From NCBI GenBank assembly GCA_003313425.1, contig NHZP01000031.1, positions 372,001 through 436,000 on the forward strand: a stretch of 64,000 bases of DNA, written 5' to 3'. Under the pieces are notes generated by a model, which saw only the letters and a list, made by a program, of their open reading frames with translations, had not been told where the DNA came from and did not search any database. Origin of the DNA: Pseudopyrenochaeta lycopersici (lineage: Eukaryota; Ascomycota; Dothideomycetes; Pleosporales; Pseudopyrenochaetaceae). Shown here in pieces: positions 9,104 through 20,770 of this stretch (position 1 is the first letter of the stretch; each line of letters begins with the position of its first letter). A program made the position numbers and the translations under genes.

Positions 9104-11995
9104 ATGGTCGTCACGACCACGGCGGTCACCATCGCCCCAGGCGACCGTATCCGGAAACGATACAAATGCTCGAGCTGCGACAAGGTCTTCCAGCGCAGCG
9201 AACACTGCATCCGCCATGAGCGCGCACACACGCAGGAAAGGCCCTTTGCCTGCCAGTTCTGCCATAAGACATATGCTCGAAAGTAGGCTTCTTCTCCGTG
9301 CTTTCCACGCATGCATGTGTCCCTGGGTGCGTACTAAATGCATCACTGCAGAGATCTGGTAAAACGCCACGAGCGAACCATCCACGCCGGCCAGTGGGAA
9401 GCCCTCCAGGCTGCCTCGATTGAAGCCGAGAAGGCTTCTTCGTCCCAGCGAGATGGCCTGTCTCCGCCTGTCCCGGCAACCACGTCTTTTGGCGTCTCGA
9501 CCACCCATCCGGACACGGCTCATGCAAACCAACAAGACAGCACCCAACGTTTTCGCCCCGAAAGCATTGCCCTCACTGTTGACTCACAGCACATGCCTGA
9601 CCCCCCCATCGACCCAGAGCTGCACCCTCCTCAGCTTCAAAGTCCCCTCACAAGCACTGACCACCCCGCCCAACACCATCTGTATAATTTACCCTCGCCC
9701 TTGACCACAGACACGACTGCAGACCATGTTCAGCATGTCTCTTCTGCCGCCAAAGATGCCTTCCATCTAGATGGATTTGGCTTCTTCGACAACATGGCCG
9801 TTGGTTACGGCGGTCCACGACGCACTAAGCGGCCTCGCCTAGACACCGCTTCCACCGGCGGAAGCCTTACCATGCCCTACAGCGCCGTAAATCTCGTAAA
9901 CGGGGACCCCGGCATGATGCAACCATTGCTCGAACCCTTCGACATCGGCCTACTTGCAGATATCTTCAGCATGGGCGACACTGGCCCCTTGCCCAACCTA
10001 GCCTGCACTCCTCTCAGCACCATCAGCGCCACCTCGGAACAGCAGACTCGCCCCTCTGACGCTCCGTCTGATGCAGCAGCAAACACATTCGAAATTCACC
10101 AAAACCCTATTTTGGACCATTCTCGCCGGCTGTTTCGTCAACTGCCTCATGTCTTGCAGGAGAAGCCAAACAGTCCGCCTCGATTTGAAATTGACGAAGC
10201 CACCTACCAGAGCATCCGAGACGACATCATTAGCCGAGCAAATGAACAGGACTGCCAGAAATCCATTCCCACAATCCAAGAGCTCCGCCGCTTCTTTGTC
10301 GGCTATGTCGATTGTTTCCATCGCCACCTGCCCATCATACATCTTCCCTCGCTCGTGCTTACCGAAACTCCAAGCCCTCTTATCCTCGCACTGAGCTGCA
10401 TTGGAGCATTGTATAGATTGGATAGGCGGCGTGCTGCATTGACCTACCATCTTGCTCTTGCTCTTCTTCGAAAGGTTTGACGCCCAGGACTGTATCAGCG
10501 TATTTACTCGTCCACTAACAACGCGCCACCAGTTTGAATCAACCGAATCTACTCCGCCGCTTCCCTTGTGGGCAATACAATGCAGGATTCTCCTCTCAGT
10601 CTTCGCTCTGTTCACCGGCGACACAGCAATGATTACAACCGAATTTCAACAATTGGGCTTCTATATCATTGTGAGTATTCAACCCAAATTCACCAATCAT
10701 CCGGCGATATTGACTTGGAGGTTACAGGACTACCGCATGAGGAGACTATTGATCGCCAAACAAGTCGTTCCCGCCGAGCAAATGACATGGAGTAGTTACG
10801 TGCAGCGTGAATCGCACAAACGAGTACTCTGTGCTATCAACATCATCAGTAACTTGGCCATGGTTGTCTACGACATGACACCAGGTTTCATAAACCCTGA
10901 AGACTTGGACTTTGAAATGCCAGACGAGGAGCATGTTTGGAATAGCAAGACTGATGCAGAGTGGCGCGGCCTTTGGGAAGCACACGACAAGCAGTATGCA
11001 AGATCCTTGAGGAGCGTACTAACAGATATTGTTTCGGGCGATCACAATGACAACGCCTGGAGCTCTGATCAACCATACCATCTCACCGCTTTTGGGGGTT
11101 TGGTGCTTATGCATGCAGTGTGCATACATATGTGGACAGCCTTGCAGTTCACCCGCGCGGTTGGAGTGTACTCCACTTTTGGTATCGTGGGAAACGTAAG
11201 CTTGCGAGCAATGATCTTCTCGACTGGCATTTCAACGCTTTCTAGGTGTCAGAAGGCATTGCTCCGGGAAGACAAGGACGGAAAACCCATTGAGCTGCTC
11301 TGGGATGTTTCCGAGGGACCTCTCTTATTCAACTGCCAGGCCATACTCCGTATCGCTTATACTCGCTTGTTCTTACCCGAATTTCCCTTTCGACGAATGA
11401 TCATGATCGTAGGGTCCGTCGAGGAAGTGGATGAAGCCGCAGCAGCATATGTTGCTAGCCCGCTCGAGAGGAACGACCTTTATACCAAGGCTGCGGCCAA
11501 GGCCTGTCAGGGGTTCCTCACCCCAGTACGCATGGGCCATCTCCTTGTACGAAAGACTGCTGCATTTGCCTGGAGTGTTGAGCACGCCGTGGCAGGATGG
11601 GATAGCGGTAAGCTTCTCGAATCATTCTTCCTAGCACACTTATTGACCAAAACGGATAGCTTTATTCCTCACAAAGTGGATTCACACAATTGAAATTGAG
11701 TCGGGTATCGTACCCACTACTACAGAGGAAGACGCGATCCTCACTCAACTGCGGGAATCGCTAAGTGAGATCGACTATCCTTATAATGAGCACACATCTT
11801 TTGCATCCGCTGTCGCGCGAGCATGGGCCCTTTTTCTGACCGATGTGCGTGTTTTGCAATCCTGCAGTATTGGCTATCTTGTTGACGTATTACTAGGTTT
11901 GGGTGTGGGGCATCACTCCGAAAATGGGCTTCGCCCTGGAACGCCTCGCGAATTGCTATCAGGAGAGTCTTAGCCGCTTAAGTCTGGAAACTTAA
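9104..11995 (+). CDS. C2H2 zinc-finger + fungal_trans transcription factor
   Basis: Six-exon model (9104-9282, 9352-10474, 10533-10670, 10728-11607, 11660-11844, 11897-11995), 867 residues, all phases agreeing. Two C2H2 fingers sit near residues 20-42 ([23 protein letters not shown]) and 48-71. The second finger is completed only by removing intron 1. A long Ser/Pro-rich linker with a basic RRTKRPR patch follows, then a fungal_trans-type domain ([36 protein letters not shown]) and a helical C-terminus. This architecture is typical of C2H2 regulators placed in or near metabolic clusters, so it is a good candidate pathway regulator (inference). A shorter reading ending at 11693 would skip the last two introns. 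Confidence 0.87.
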
Positions 11996-13044
11996 GTTAC
12001 GGTTCATCCAGCAACATAATGCATATGTTGTGACACTCTCCATGGCCTTCTCAATCTGACCTCCACATATCAATCGCACGCTACGACCAGCAGAATGACA
12101 GAGCTGCAACTGCATTATCTATCATTTTCATCATCATCATCATCAACATCATCATCAGCACTGTTCGTAGCCGAAACAGTGGACCAAAATTGGCTTGATG
12201 AGGTTTACGCGCTTTGCTAGATAACATTTCATGGAATTTACCTTACAAACATGCTCTCAGCAGACATGAGCGCAACAGTTTGGCAGCTGCCATCGCGTAG
12301 AGTCGTAAGTCCAAATATTCTTTGCCAACTTAAAAATGTGGTGTTGATTTCGACCCCACAGGGCGCTCAGACAGCAACTTGCTGACATAAGAATTTTATT
12401 GACCCCCGCTTTCCAAGCCAATCAAGGATCACCACAGAGCTAACTGCTCTTGCTTGCGTCGTTCTCGTTTGTCTGCTTCGTTCTCATTTGCGTAGGCATA
12501 TCCAATAAGATCTGCTTATGCGGGGTAAAAGCAAAATTCAGGCTTGAGGTGTTTGCCCCGAAAGGCGTTTTGGTCAAGTATTCGAGCCATTGGGCCGTTC
12601 GTTTCGCTTTCTCCAACTCTCTCCCACTATCCGTCATTTACCCAACGCTCTAAAAACCAATGCTCACGAATCATGGAGGTACTGAGGAGCGCGGCTATGG
12701 CACATTCAAACTGGAACGGTGGTGCTACGGATAGGCTGAGTGCACTCTGGACTACGCTTAGTGTTGAGAGTGCTCCCCAAGGCGACTGATTGAAGGCCAA
12801 AGATGCTGTAGAGGTAATGGAACTGAACCACATGCTAATTCTAGGCCAGCTGAAAATACTCCTATAGAAAGGTTTCATTTGGTTCGTGTTGTTACACGAA
12901 CATATACTGGCCCACACGTGTTGACAGATACCGAATCTCATGCCATTTGAGTATATTTTGAAGTGATAACACACTATGTCTGCATATAATTCTACGTATA
13001 TCTTCCTATACTCTTGCTCCTATGGTTTTACATGTGAGAAACTC
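11996..13044. other. Intergenic region, mostly featureless
   Basis: About 1 kb between the 3' ends of the regulator and the hydrolase. It has a short TCA microsatellite near 12128. Short open frames here show no recognisable motif. Confidence 0.5.
12128..12157. repeat. (TCA)n microsatellite
   Basis: Six perfect TCA units followed by a CA-interrupted continuation of the same trinucleotide. Noncoding by position. Confidence 0.8.
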
Positions 13045-13896
13045 CTACAGCGATTGCCAAAACTCCAGGGCCTCCGCTTGACATTGCTCAGCCCCCGTGA
13101 CGTAGATCTCGTGGCTCGGAACATCCATGACCTTAAGCGTTGCGCCTTGGACCTGTTCGGCCACTTCTTCCATATGTTTGACCTGCATGACAGCGCTGTT
13201 TTTGGGTGCCAGGATCAGCATCGGGACTCTCACGGTCTTCAAGAAAGGCCGAGAGTCGAGCGTCGAGAGAAATTGCGCGTAACCTGCGAGTCCTTCACCG
13301 TCGGATTGAGCAACCTGGCTGATCCACCACTCTAGGTATTCGGTATCTGTCCCAGGAACAGTCCCTGGGCTCCTACTTAACGCCTCTGCCCATCCACGTG
13401 AGCCCAGAGTTCTGCATGCTGTTGGCCAGTCTGCATGACCAAATGCGAACTTGTCGAGTGCGGCTTGGGGCAAATAAGTTGGCGATGAGCAAATGGTAAG
13501 GGAGAGCAACCTTTGCGGGTGCTTAGCAGCGAGCGCTGTGCCTAGCATACCACTTGTTGACTCTCCTAGGAAATGCACCTTTTCAATCTTGAGGTCGTCC
13601 AGCATCTCCAATATCTCATCGAGGATTGTGTCCAGCGAGTAATCGTAATTGTCTGAACTTTTGGGATAGCTCGATAACCCGTGGCCTCGTAGATCACGAC
13701 GAATCACCCGGTACTTGCGTGCTAGGACTGGGATCCAATGATACCAATGTGCAGTCGTCCGACAGAAGCCATGCTGAATCAATACTGTTTCGCGAGGCTT
13801 CCACGGGTCGGTGAAATCGTCGACAACATAATGAGTTCTTTGGCCATTGCTGTGTTGAATGAATGTTTTGCCTTGGGAATCGATAATTGGAGGCAT
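13045..13896 (-). CDS. Alpha/beta-hydrolase fold protein (enol-lactonase-like)
   Basis: Intronless, 283 residues from the Met at 13896 (an in-frame Met 7 codons earlier, at 13917, is possible). Motifs: oxyanion-hole strand VLIQHGFCRT, then RVIRRDLRGHGLS, nucleophile elbow GESTSG (catalytic Ser), acid-bearing strand VPMLILAPKNS, and catalytic His in VPSHEIYV. Overall it resembles 3-oxoadipate enol-lactonases and C-C-bond hydrolases acting after ring cleavage. It is arranged head-to-head with the dioxygenase gene with about 250 bp between starts, so the two are probably co-regulated and the hydrolase may act on the dioxygenase product (inference). Confidence 0.88.
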   Translation of the reverse strand: MPPIIDSQGKTFIQHSNGQRTHYVVDDFTDPWKPRETVLIQHGFCRTTAHWYHWIPVLARKYRVIRRDLRGHGLSSYPKSSDNYDYSLDTILDEILEMLDDLKIEKVHFLGESTSGMLGTALAAKHPQRLLSLTICSSPTYLPQAALDKFAFGHADWPTACRTLGSRGWAEALSRSPGTVPGTDTEYLEWWISQVAQSDGEGLAGYAQFLSTLDSRPFLKTVRVPMLILAPKNSAVMQVKHMEEVAEQVQGATLKVMDVPSHEIYVTGAEQCQAEALEFWQSL

Positions 13897-14148
13897 GATT
13901 AATGTTGTGCACTGCAAGACGAGTGATTGCAGGTATGCCGTTGACGTGATGAGGATGTCGATGAAATGGGATTACGCCCCCGCACTTCCCCGAAAATACA
14001 CAAACAGCTCCCCCACATGGGGAAAGCTGTCAGCGTCCCAGCTTTCAGTGCTTATAGACATAGCTTTAAACACAAAGATGTGGCACTCAGCGAACATTTC
14101 TCCCAGTTTAAAAAAGGTTATCCTCCGTCGCAATAGCCTTACACAATC
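13897..14148. promoter_or_regulatory. Shared divergent promoter (hydrolase / dioxygenase)
   Basis: The 252 bp between the two opposite start codons must carry both promoters. No individual box is clear. Confidence 0.5.
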
Positions 14149-15678
14149 ATGCCTGCACACGAAAGCATTGATCCCAAGGAGTATCAGAAGATATTCCATT
14201 GGGCGGAAACTCAAAAGGATGGGACCATTCCTTCCTTTGCTACGAGAAAGAACGACCCATACACATATTTGCCTGGCTTCAATAATCACTTCGAAAGTGA
14301 AGCCGTGCCTGGTACGATCCCACATGGACAGAACAACCCTCGCAGCGTCCGATTCGGACTGTATACCGAGCAGATGACGGCTTCTGCATTTGTTGCTCCT
14401 CGTCACGTCAACAAGAAGGCATGGCTGTACCGTGCCAGGCCTGCCGTTGCCCACCAAGGATTTGTGAGTATTGACAGCAAACGATCAAACAGGGAAGCAA
14501 TGCTGACTTTTCACTTCCAGGTCGACCTTCCAGATAACGAGGATACTGAAGCCAGCTTCCTTCTCTCCAACAAACGCGTTCATGTATCGCCGACTCAGCT
14601 AGCATGGTCTCCGTTCGAGATCCCACAAGGCAATGATGTCGATTTTGTTGCAGGCCTGAAGACGGTCGCTGGCTCAGGAGATCCAACTCTTCGTGAAGGC
14701 ATTGCCACACATGTCTTCCTCTGCAACAAGAGCATGGACAAGTCTGCTTTTGTTAACTCAGACGGCGATTATTGCATCGTACCACAACAAGGCAATCTAG
14801 ACATCCAGACGGAATTTGGCCATCTCTTTGTGCAGCCTGGTGAAATCTGCATCATTCAGCGAGGCCAGCGATTCAAAGTCAAGGTCGATGGTCCAACACG
14901 AGGCTACATTCTTGAGATTTGGGGGTCCAACTTCGAGCTTCCAGAGCTGGGCCCACTGGGTGCCAACGGCCTAGCGAATGCCCGCGACTTCTTGCACCCT
15001 GTCGCAGCCTACGAGATTACGCATGACGATCCATGGGAGATTGTTTACAAACTCGGCGGCAAATTTTTCAAGAGCACTCAGCAACACTCACCATTTGATG
15101 TCATCGCATGGCACGGCAACTACGTGCCTTATAAGTACGACTTGACCAAATTCGTTAACGTCGGCTCTATCTCGGTCGACCACATTGATCCCTCCATCTT
15201 TTGCGTCTTGACCGCTAAATCTAGAGACCCCAATGCTCCACTGGCAGATATTTTGACCTTCCAGCCCCGCTGGGATGTTGCGTCCCACACATATCGACCG
15301 CCATACTACCACCGCAACGTAGCCACCGAGCTTATGGGGCTCATCTACGGTGACTACATGGGCCGATCTGATGGTTTCGAGCCAGGTAGTATATCCTTCG
15401 AGTGCGGTATGGTGCCCCATGGAGTTGCGTATGAGCAGTTCAAGGAAGCCAGCGAGGCCGTGCCCCCCGTTATGCAGATCTCCGAGGGCTCCATCGCCTT
15501 CATGTTTGAGAGCAGCAGGCCATTCACCATTACGGATTATGCGTGGAACAGCAAGTCCAAACACGAGCACGAGCCTAAGATGTGGGACAATCTGATCAAT
15601 AATTTCTCAAAGCATGCGCAGGAGGTGGAGAAGATCTTGAACGGTGCTGCTGCGAAGGGTGCTAATGGACATGCATGA
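14149..15678 (+). CDS. hmgA: Homogentisate 1,2-dioxygenase homologue
   Basis: Non-heme Fe(II) ring-cleaving dioxygenase of the homogentisate family. Exons 14149-14463 and 14521-15678 give 490 residues, somewhat longer than the usual 440-450. Family blocks: YLPGFNNHFESEAVPG, PQQGNLDIQTEFG, GANGLANARDFLHP, HSPFDVIAWHGNYVPYKYDL and RPPYYHRN. The iron ligands fall at His369, Glu375 and His405; the 6- and 30-residue spacings equal those of human HGD (335, 341, 371). The 57-nt intron is a multiple of three and has no stop, so it could also be read through. Because isomerase and fumarylacetoacetase genes are absent nearby, the substrate could be a homogentisate-like hydroquinone rather than homogentisate. 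The gene symbol indicates family only. Confidence 0.93.
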   Translation: MPAHESIDPKEYQKIFHWAETQKDGTIPSFATRKNDPYTYLPGFNNHFESEAVPGTIPHGQNNPRSVRFGLYTEQMTASAFVAPRHVNKKAWLYRARPAVAHQGFVSIDSKRSNREAMLTFHFQVDLPDNEDTEASFLLSNKRVHVSPTQLAWSPFEIPQGNDVDFVAGLKTVAGSGDPTLREGIATHVFLCNKSMDKSAFVNSDGDYCIVPQQGNLDIQTEFGHLFVQPGEICIIQRGQRFKVKVDGPTRGYILEIWGSNFELPELGPLGANGLANARDFLHPVAAYEITHDDPWEIVYKLGGKFFKSTQQHSPFDVIAWHGNYVPYKYDLTKFVNVGSISVDHIDPSIFCVLTAKSRDPNAPLADILTFQPRWDVASHTYRPPYYHRNVATELMGLIYGDYMGRSDGFEPGSISFECGMVPHGVAYEQFKEASEAVPPVMQISEGSIAFMFESSRPFTITDYAWNSKSKHEHEPKMWDNLINNFSKHAQEVEKILNGAAAKGANGHA

Positions 15679-16397
15679 GCGGTTTTTGCTTGTATACATT
15701 GTATCATGGGTTCCAGTACCAGTCGCTCATTTGTATATACAAAACCATAGCCTCTGACTGATATCCACCGCTTCCCAGAACTAAGAGTTTCAACAACCAA
15801 CATCTTCTTTTAACGCTGCTGTCTTGAACGATATGGAATGTGGAGTAAATTTTTGTTCACTACTTCCAAGCAAATTTGATGTCGTGGCGATGGCTGATTA
15901 AAATGATTAAATTCATTTCATTTTGGTCGCCGCACAGGTGAGCACTTCGCAGGCGCGATGAAAGTAAGGAGCCAGACTGTGGTATGGGTGGCGTAATGCT
16001 ACCCAGATACCGTACCGACTTGTTGTCACGTATGTTTAGCAATGTTAGGGTAGTTGTATTTTGTGAAGGCAGAACTACAATGTAGAGTTCATAGTGGGGA
16101 GTAAAAACTGTGCGTGAAGGGTTGGGGTCTGTGAGTGTGTGGGGTACTAGTTGATTCCGAGGAATTGCTTACGGTACGTCAATTGTAGCTCGATGGGATA
16201 GGTTTAGCGCCCTCCACACTCTCGTCAACAAGAATAAGGTGTAAACTATCTCTGAGAGACTATATAGCACCTTGCCTACTAATTACTTGTTCCAAGTCGT
16301 AACGGGTTATTTGCGTTTGTGCACGACAGTTTTACCTGACCCTATTGGAGCTGCTCACACAGATCGATCTTTCGCTGTCACGAATAATTGAACGGAA
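15679..16397. other. Intergenic
   Basis: 719 bp between co-oriented dioxygenase and SDR genes; it presumably contains the SDR promoter. No other signal seen. Confidence 0.5.
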
Positions 16398-17474
16398 ATG
16401 ACTACATACGCAAAACCGACAGATTTGCACCGCCTGAAGGGAAAGACTGTGTTCTTGACAGGGTGCTCAACTGGGATTGGCCGTGCAACCGTAGAGGTTC
16501 TCTATCGTGAGTGCTTCAACCGAGGGGAATATTGACACGCCGCGGATTTTGGATTAATAATAATTCACATAGAACATGGCGCGAACCTTGCGCTCGTTGA
16601 TTGGAATGAAAATGACGCATCAAAATTGATTGCGGATCTGGGTAGCAATGAAGAGTAGGTTATGTTCTATCGCTCAACTCTATCACGGCTACAAAATGCA
16701 GAATTCTGATCCATCGCCCATAGCCGAATCTTCTTCCACAAAGCCGACGTATCTGAGTGGGATGACGTTCTTGCCGCCTTTGAAGGCGCATATGAGAAAT
16801 TCGGCGTCATCGATGCCGTTATCTCTAATGCCGGTATCAACGCGGAAGACCTCCTTGCTGAGGAATATGAGGAAAAGACTGGAAAGTTGAAGGCCCCGAA
16901 TCTCAAGAACATTCAAGTCAACTTGATTGCTCATGTCCTCGTCGTCAGATGCGCGCTCCACTTCTTTGCGAAGAAGCCAAACTCTCGCTCCCAGATTGTG
17001 ATGACTGGCTCTGCGGCGAGTATCATTGACACACCCCCACTGTATCAATATTGTGCAGCAAAGCACGGCGTACTGGGACTCATGCGGGGATTGAGAACTA
17101 GAGTTCTTGATTGGAACGTGACTATCAACACGGTTGCACCTTGGATGACAGGTTTGTCCTTCGCTTCTCACACGTATAGATACATCTATTGACAAGATAA
17201 AGTCACACCAATGTTGCCTGAGAGTATTAATCAGATGTGGGGTGACCTCCCACGGAATAGTCCGGAAGGAATTGCGCAAGCCCTGATTCTTCCTTTAGTG
17301 GATGAATCGATCAACGGCAAGACTTTATTTGTTGCAGGGAACGAAATCATCGAATTGGAGGATAAATTACAAGAAACGCAAAGCCTTTGGATGGGAGAGC
17401 CCCTGAGTACAAAGGTAAATGAGGGTCAGCGACTCCTCATTCCAATGGGTCTAAATCCTGATAAAAAAGAGTAG
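16398..17474 (+). CDS. Short-chain dehydrogenase/reductase (15-PGDH-like)
   Basis: Four exons (16398-16506, 16573-16654, 16724-17151, 17203-17474), 296 residues. Cofactor motif TGCSTGIG at residues 21-28, the ADVSEWDDV acidic segment, SNAG, the catalytic Ser in MTGSAAS and YQYCAAK (YxxxK), followed by INTVAPWMT. These are classical SDR features; the closest general style is the 15-hydroxyprostaglandin-dehydrogenase group, which oxidises secondary alcohols with NAD+. It lies between the dioxygenase and P450/FAD monooxygenase genes and may interconvert an alcohol and ketone in the same pathway (inference). The acidic residue after beta2 (VDWN) favours NAD over NADP. Confidence 0.9.
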
Positions 17475-18207
17475 ATGGCTAAATCATGTCTCCAAAGCCG
17501 TGCAATTCTTAAACTTTCCGTATTCTGCAACGTAGGGAAATTCAAGAACAGTCACAATACCATTCGGATGAAAGACTCAACTGCTGAAACTCTGCGTGGT
17601 CATTTCTCCGCTGATATCTGCTGATGGACGATCCAAAAAACTTCCTCACGACAAAATTCCAATGTGAAATTGGGAATGAATCGAAATTCCAGCCGATTCC
17701 ATCATATGTATGAAAAGGGAAAAGTGTTTCATCGGTACAAATGGCTTTTTTGCATTTTGGATGTATAAAGAAACATGCACCTTGGACTCCTTACATGAAT
17801 TCATTGTACTTGTCTCCATCTAGCAGCACATTGCACGTATCGTAGGCCTTGGAGAGCTATAATCGAGTTCGGCTGGATGCTTGCACATCTTATCTAGGCG
17901 ACAAACATATCATGTGTTCCCCTTTGTTGTCGTTCCATAGAAGAAAGACCCCTCTGATGCCCGCTGTACGTCAAAATAGCTTGCATTCTGAGCCCTCATT
18001 TTCACAGTAGTTGGGAGGGTGGCAAGAGCCCGTGGCTGAGGCTTGTTATATGTTCTAATATTTATCTTGATTTTATCATTGTGTCTCTTGTTCATTTGCC
18101 CCCATTCCTACTCACATAGATACAAAATACCACCCAGGTTATGACACCTTTACCAAAGCAAATGACACTTCTCAAGAATGAAGGAAGAATGTCAGAATAA
18201 TTGATGC
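17475..18207. other. Intergenic, convergent 3' ends
   Basis: 733 bp between converging SDR and P450 genes. A/T-rich; no gene or repeat recognised. Confidence 0.5.
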
Positions 18208-19916
18208 CTAGTACCTGATGTTTACCGACTCTGCACAGTCTCTCTGTATCAGGGCAGCGTGCGCCGGACTTCTTGGGGTGACCTTGACCTCGAATGGAGC
18301 TGTGTTTTTAGTAATTTGAGGTATTGTCATCGTATCGATCGGCTTGCCAGGGATCTCCTCAAAGTCGAAACAGTATAACAACCGGGCAATGGCGATCCAC
18401 ACGTTCATCTCTCCGACTTTCCATCCAACGCAAACCCGACGACCTGTTTCAGAGTGGTTAGGAATGAATGCAATACAGAGTAGGCTGGTAACGTACCTGG
18501 TCCGAATGCCCAGTGTCCATCCAACCCCATTTCTTCCTTCCCGTTAAGAAACCTTTCTGGCCAGAAGCGTTCCGGGTCTTGATATTCGTTGGGGTCTAGC
18601 GCAACCGCCCAAGCATTCCACGTAAATATTGTTCCAGCAGGGAATCTGTAACCCTCGTACTCGTCGTCCTTGATTAACATAGTGGGAGCACCGATCTCGG
18701 CGATATTTGGTCGCCAACGGAATCCTTCCTTTACAACCGCAGAGATATAGTTCAAATTTTCACGATCTCCCCATTGAGGAAGTCGCTCGGCGTTGTGGCC
18801 ACACACTTTGTCCAGATGCGCTCTAGCACGCTTCACCCAATCTGGATATGTCGCTGCACCTGCAATGATTTGGCCAATCGTTACTCTGGAGGTATCACTC
18901 CCAGCCTCCATCAAAGTACCGAAAACGAAGAGTTTCTGTGTCTCGGTCATGTTTTGTACCTCTTTGGTTTCCAGAAAATCGGTGCCAAAACAACGACGCT
19001 GGGTGCCATTTCTTATATTCTCTTCCATTCGTAATAGTTCACGTCGATAGACTCTGAGCAACCACCGAGGTTAGCCATATACGGCAGATAACCGGAACAA
19101 TTTTGTGTGCGTTCTAACTTACTTTGCTGTCTTCTGAAAGATCCTCTCACCTCGAGGACGCCACCATTGCAATGCCTTTGGGAGCCTGTCAAACACAGGA
19201 AAGGAATCAACAATATTGACTCCAGGTTGTTGATTTTCCAAGAAGAGCTCTAGGGTTTCGAAAAGCTCAACGACATCAGGGTCGTCGAGCAAAGAGCGCC
19301 GTCCGAACACTACACTCATGATGACGGAATTTGCATAACGAGCATTTGCGGAAAACCATCTTTCCGGATTGTGGAGATAATCCCAGCATAAGTTCTTGGA
19401 CTCAAGGTCTTGGAAAGGCCTGAACACGTCTTGCTGGCGTGAATTGAGGATTTGATGCATAATTTTGCGCAGTGTTCGCCAGTGTTCGTTGTATGGCATT
19501 AGCACAATACGCGAGTCGCGCGACATGATCCCTTGGGTCATTGGAAAAGGCGGTCTCGAGTTGTATATCGCGGCTCGGCGCTCCATGAGATCCGTGATAA
19601 CTCTTGACGAGTTCAAGAACACCCAGGTACTTCCACCGAACTTCAAAGTGAACCTATTTAACTCCTTAACTCATATATTTCAGGAAAAATACCATGATTT
19701 TACATACATCTCACCATACTTCTCTGCTAATTGTTTGGCCCAGGGGCCTTGCTGCAAAGGAGGTATTTGAAACATATTGCCGAAGATAGGAATACCCGGC
19801 ACCATTGGTGGGAGCTTGTACTTTTGGTTCCATTGGATAGTTTGGATCACCTTTTTGACGATGAAGAAAGCGACGAGGAGGGCGCCGACGGTTAGATAGA
19901 GCTGCCCAGAGGCCAT
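18208..19916 (-). CDS. Cytochrome P450 (OrdA/CYP64-like style)
   Basis: Four exons (19708-19916, 19123-19653, 18497-19053, 18208-18443) with 53-69 bp GT-AG introns, 510 residues. One N-terminal membrane anchor, then PPMVPGIPIFGNMFQIP, C-helix WRTLRK, I-helix MEAGSDTSR, ExxR in KEGFRWRP, PERF-like DPERFWPERF and heme loop FGPGRRVCVGW, where an intron interrupts the loop after Pro-Gly. It is similar in layout to the truncated P450 at the window start, suggesting two related monooxygenases in one cluster. Substrate unknown. Confidence 0.92.
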
Positions 19917-19995
19917 TTTGGTGCAACGGAGCTAGGCTTCCTGGAGAATTTGGCGAGTGGGCTTGGAGAATAACAGTGTACCTCGCCTCAATGGT

Positions 19996-20001
19996 TATAT
20001 A
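19996..20001 (-). promoter_or_regulatory. TATA-like box
   Basis: TATATA read on the minus strand, about 80 bp before the P450 ATG at 19916. Position-based call. Confidence 0.35.
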
Positions 20002-20453
20002 GAGTTGGATCTTCTGGATTCATTGACTATGCTGGGATGGTTTTATCCACTTAGACATGGAGTTGGCCAGGAGAAGCCGAGTCTTGGCTGTCCGTGGGGT
20101 GGAGTAAGTTGCTACCCCGCACCCACACGCAGACCTCCGGCTGAGGCATCGTGGAACTTGACAGAGAACCTGACGACTATCTATACTTGGAGCCTTGGGG
20201 ATGAAGAGGGCACCAACGCCGTGACCCTTGGAATAACATGCACCATGCGGGTCGGGCCTTTCTGTCAGCTTTTCGTTCTCTCTAATGTTTAATTCTTTGC
20301 TTGTATGAGTTTTGAACTTTTGGTCAATGATATGCATGTTGGAAGGCATCTGACATTGTAATGCGCTATAGATTCCCCAAAGTGCGCGGGTAGTTGCTTT
20401 ACATTGCGCCAAGCCAGTATTCTGCTGGTAATGAACCCGAGATGCGGAGCATG

Positions 20454-20483
20454 ACAGTCACAGTCACAGCCACAGCCACAGTC
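20454..20483. repeat. Hexanucleotide tandem repeat ACAG(T/C)C x5
   Basis: Five consecutive six-base units differing only at the fifth base. It lies in the intergenic space upstream of the FAD monooxygenase. Confidence 0.8.
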
Positions 20484-20770
20484 CCCGCTCCCAAAAGCTC
20501 CCAAAGACCGTGTGAGGGACCGTTTTTGATCTGATCGTTGACCGTACTCCAGATGTTCTTGCATTCCGACCCATGTGTGGGGTAGATGGCGTAGTGGTAT
20601 ATAGCCAATATTTGGCGCGCTTCACAACGCAACCTTCACATCAGTATTCATTTGTCGGCTTCCAAATCGCGTAGAAAGACACAATTTCCCATCAATTGCT
20701 TCATCCCAGCTTTAAGCACCCTCGCAACAAACCTTGACTGTCTAAAGTCAAAATCTAGAATTTGCTTACA

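Larger units (their letters stand above)
19917..20770. other. Divergent intergenic region (P450 / FAD monooxygenase)
   Basis: 854 bp between opposite starts, including a TATATA box for the P450 and a hexanucleotide repeat at 20454. Likely promoter space for both genes. Confidence 0.5.

Noticed and set aside
8960..9547. Long minus-strand open frame opposite the zinc-finger gene
   Set aside because: It runs antisense to the zinc-finger exons and has no family motif; the plus strand carries the real gene.
11608..11634. 27-bp intron (GT...CTAG) in the zinc-finger gene
   Set aside because: Too short for splicing; the acceptor at 11659 gives a 52-bp intron and continues the frame to a natural stop at 11995.
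12128..12157. Possible CRISPR-like or structured array at the TCA repeat
   Set aside because: Plain trinucleotide microsatellite without spacers; CRISPR is not expected in a fungus.
15088..15570. 160-codon minus-strand frame inside the HGD homologue
   Set aside because: Shadow of a strongly conserved coding exon on the other strand.
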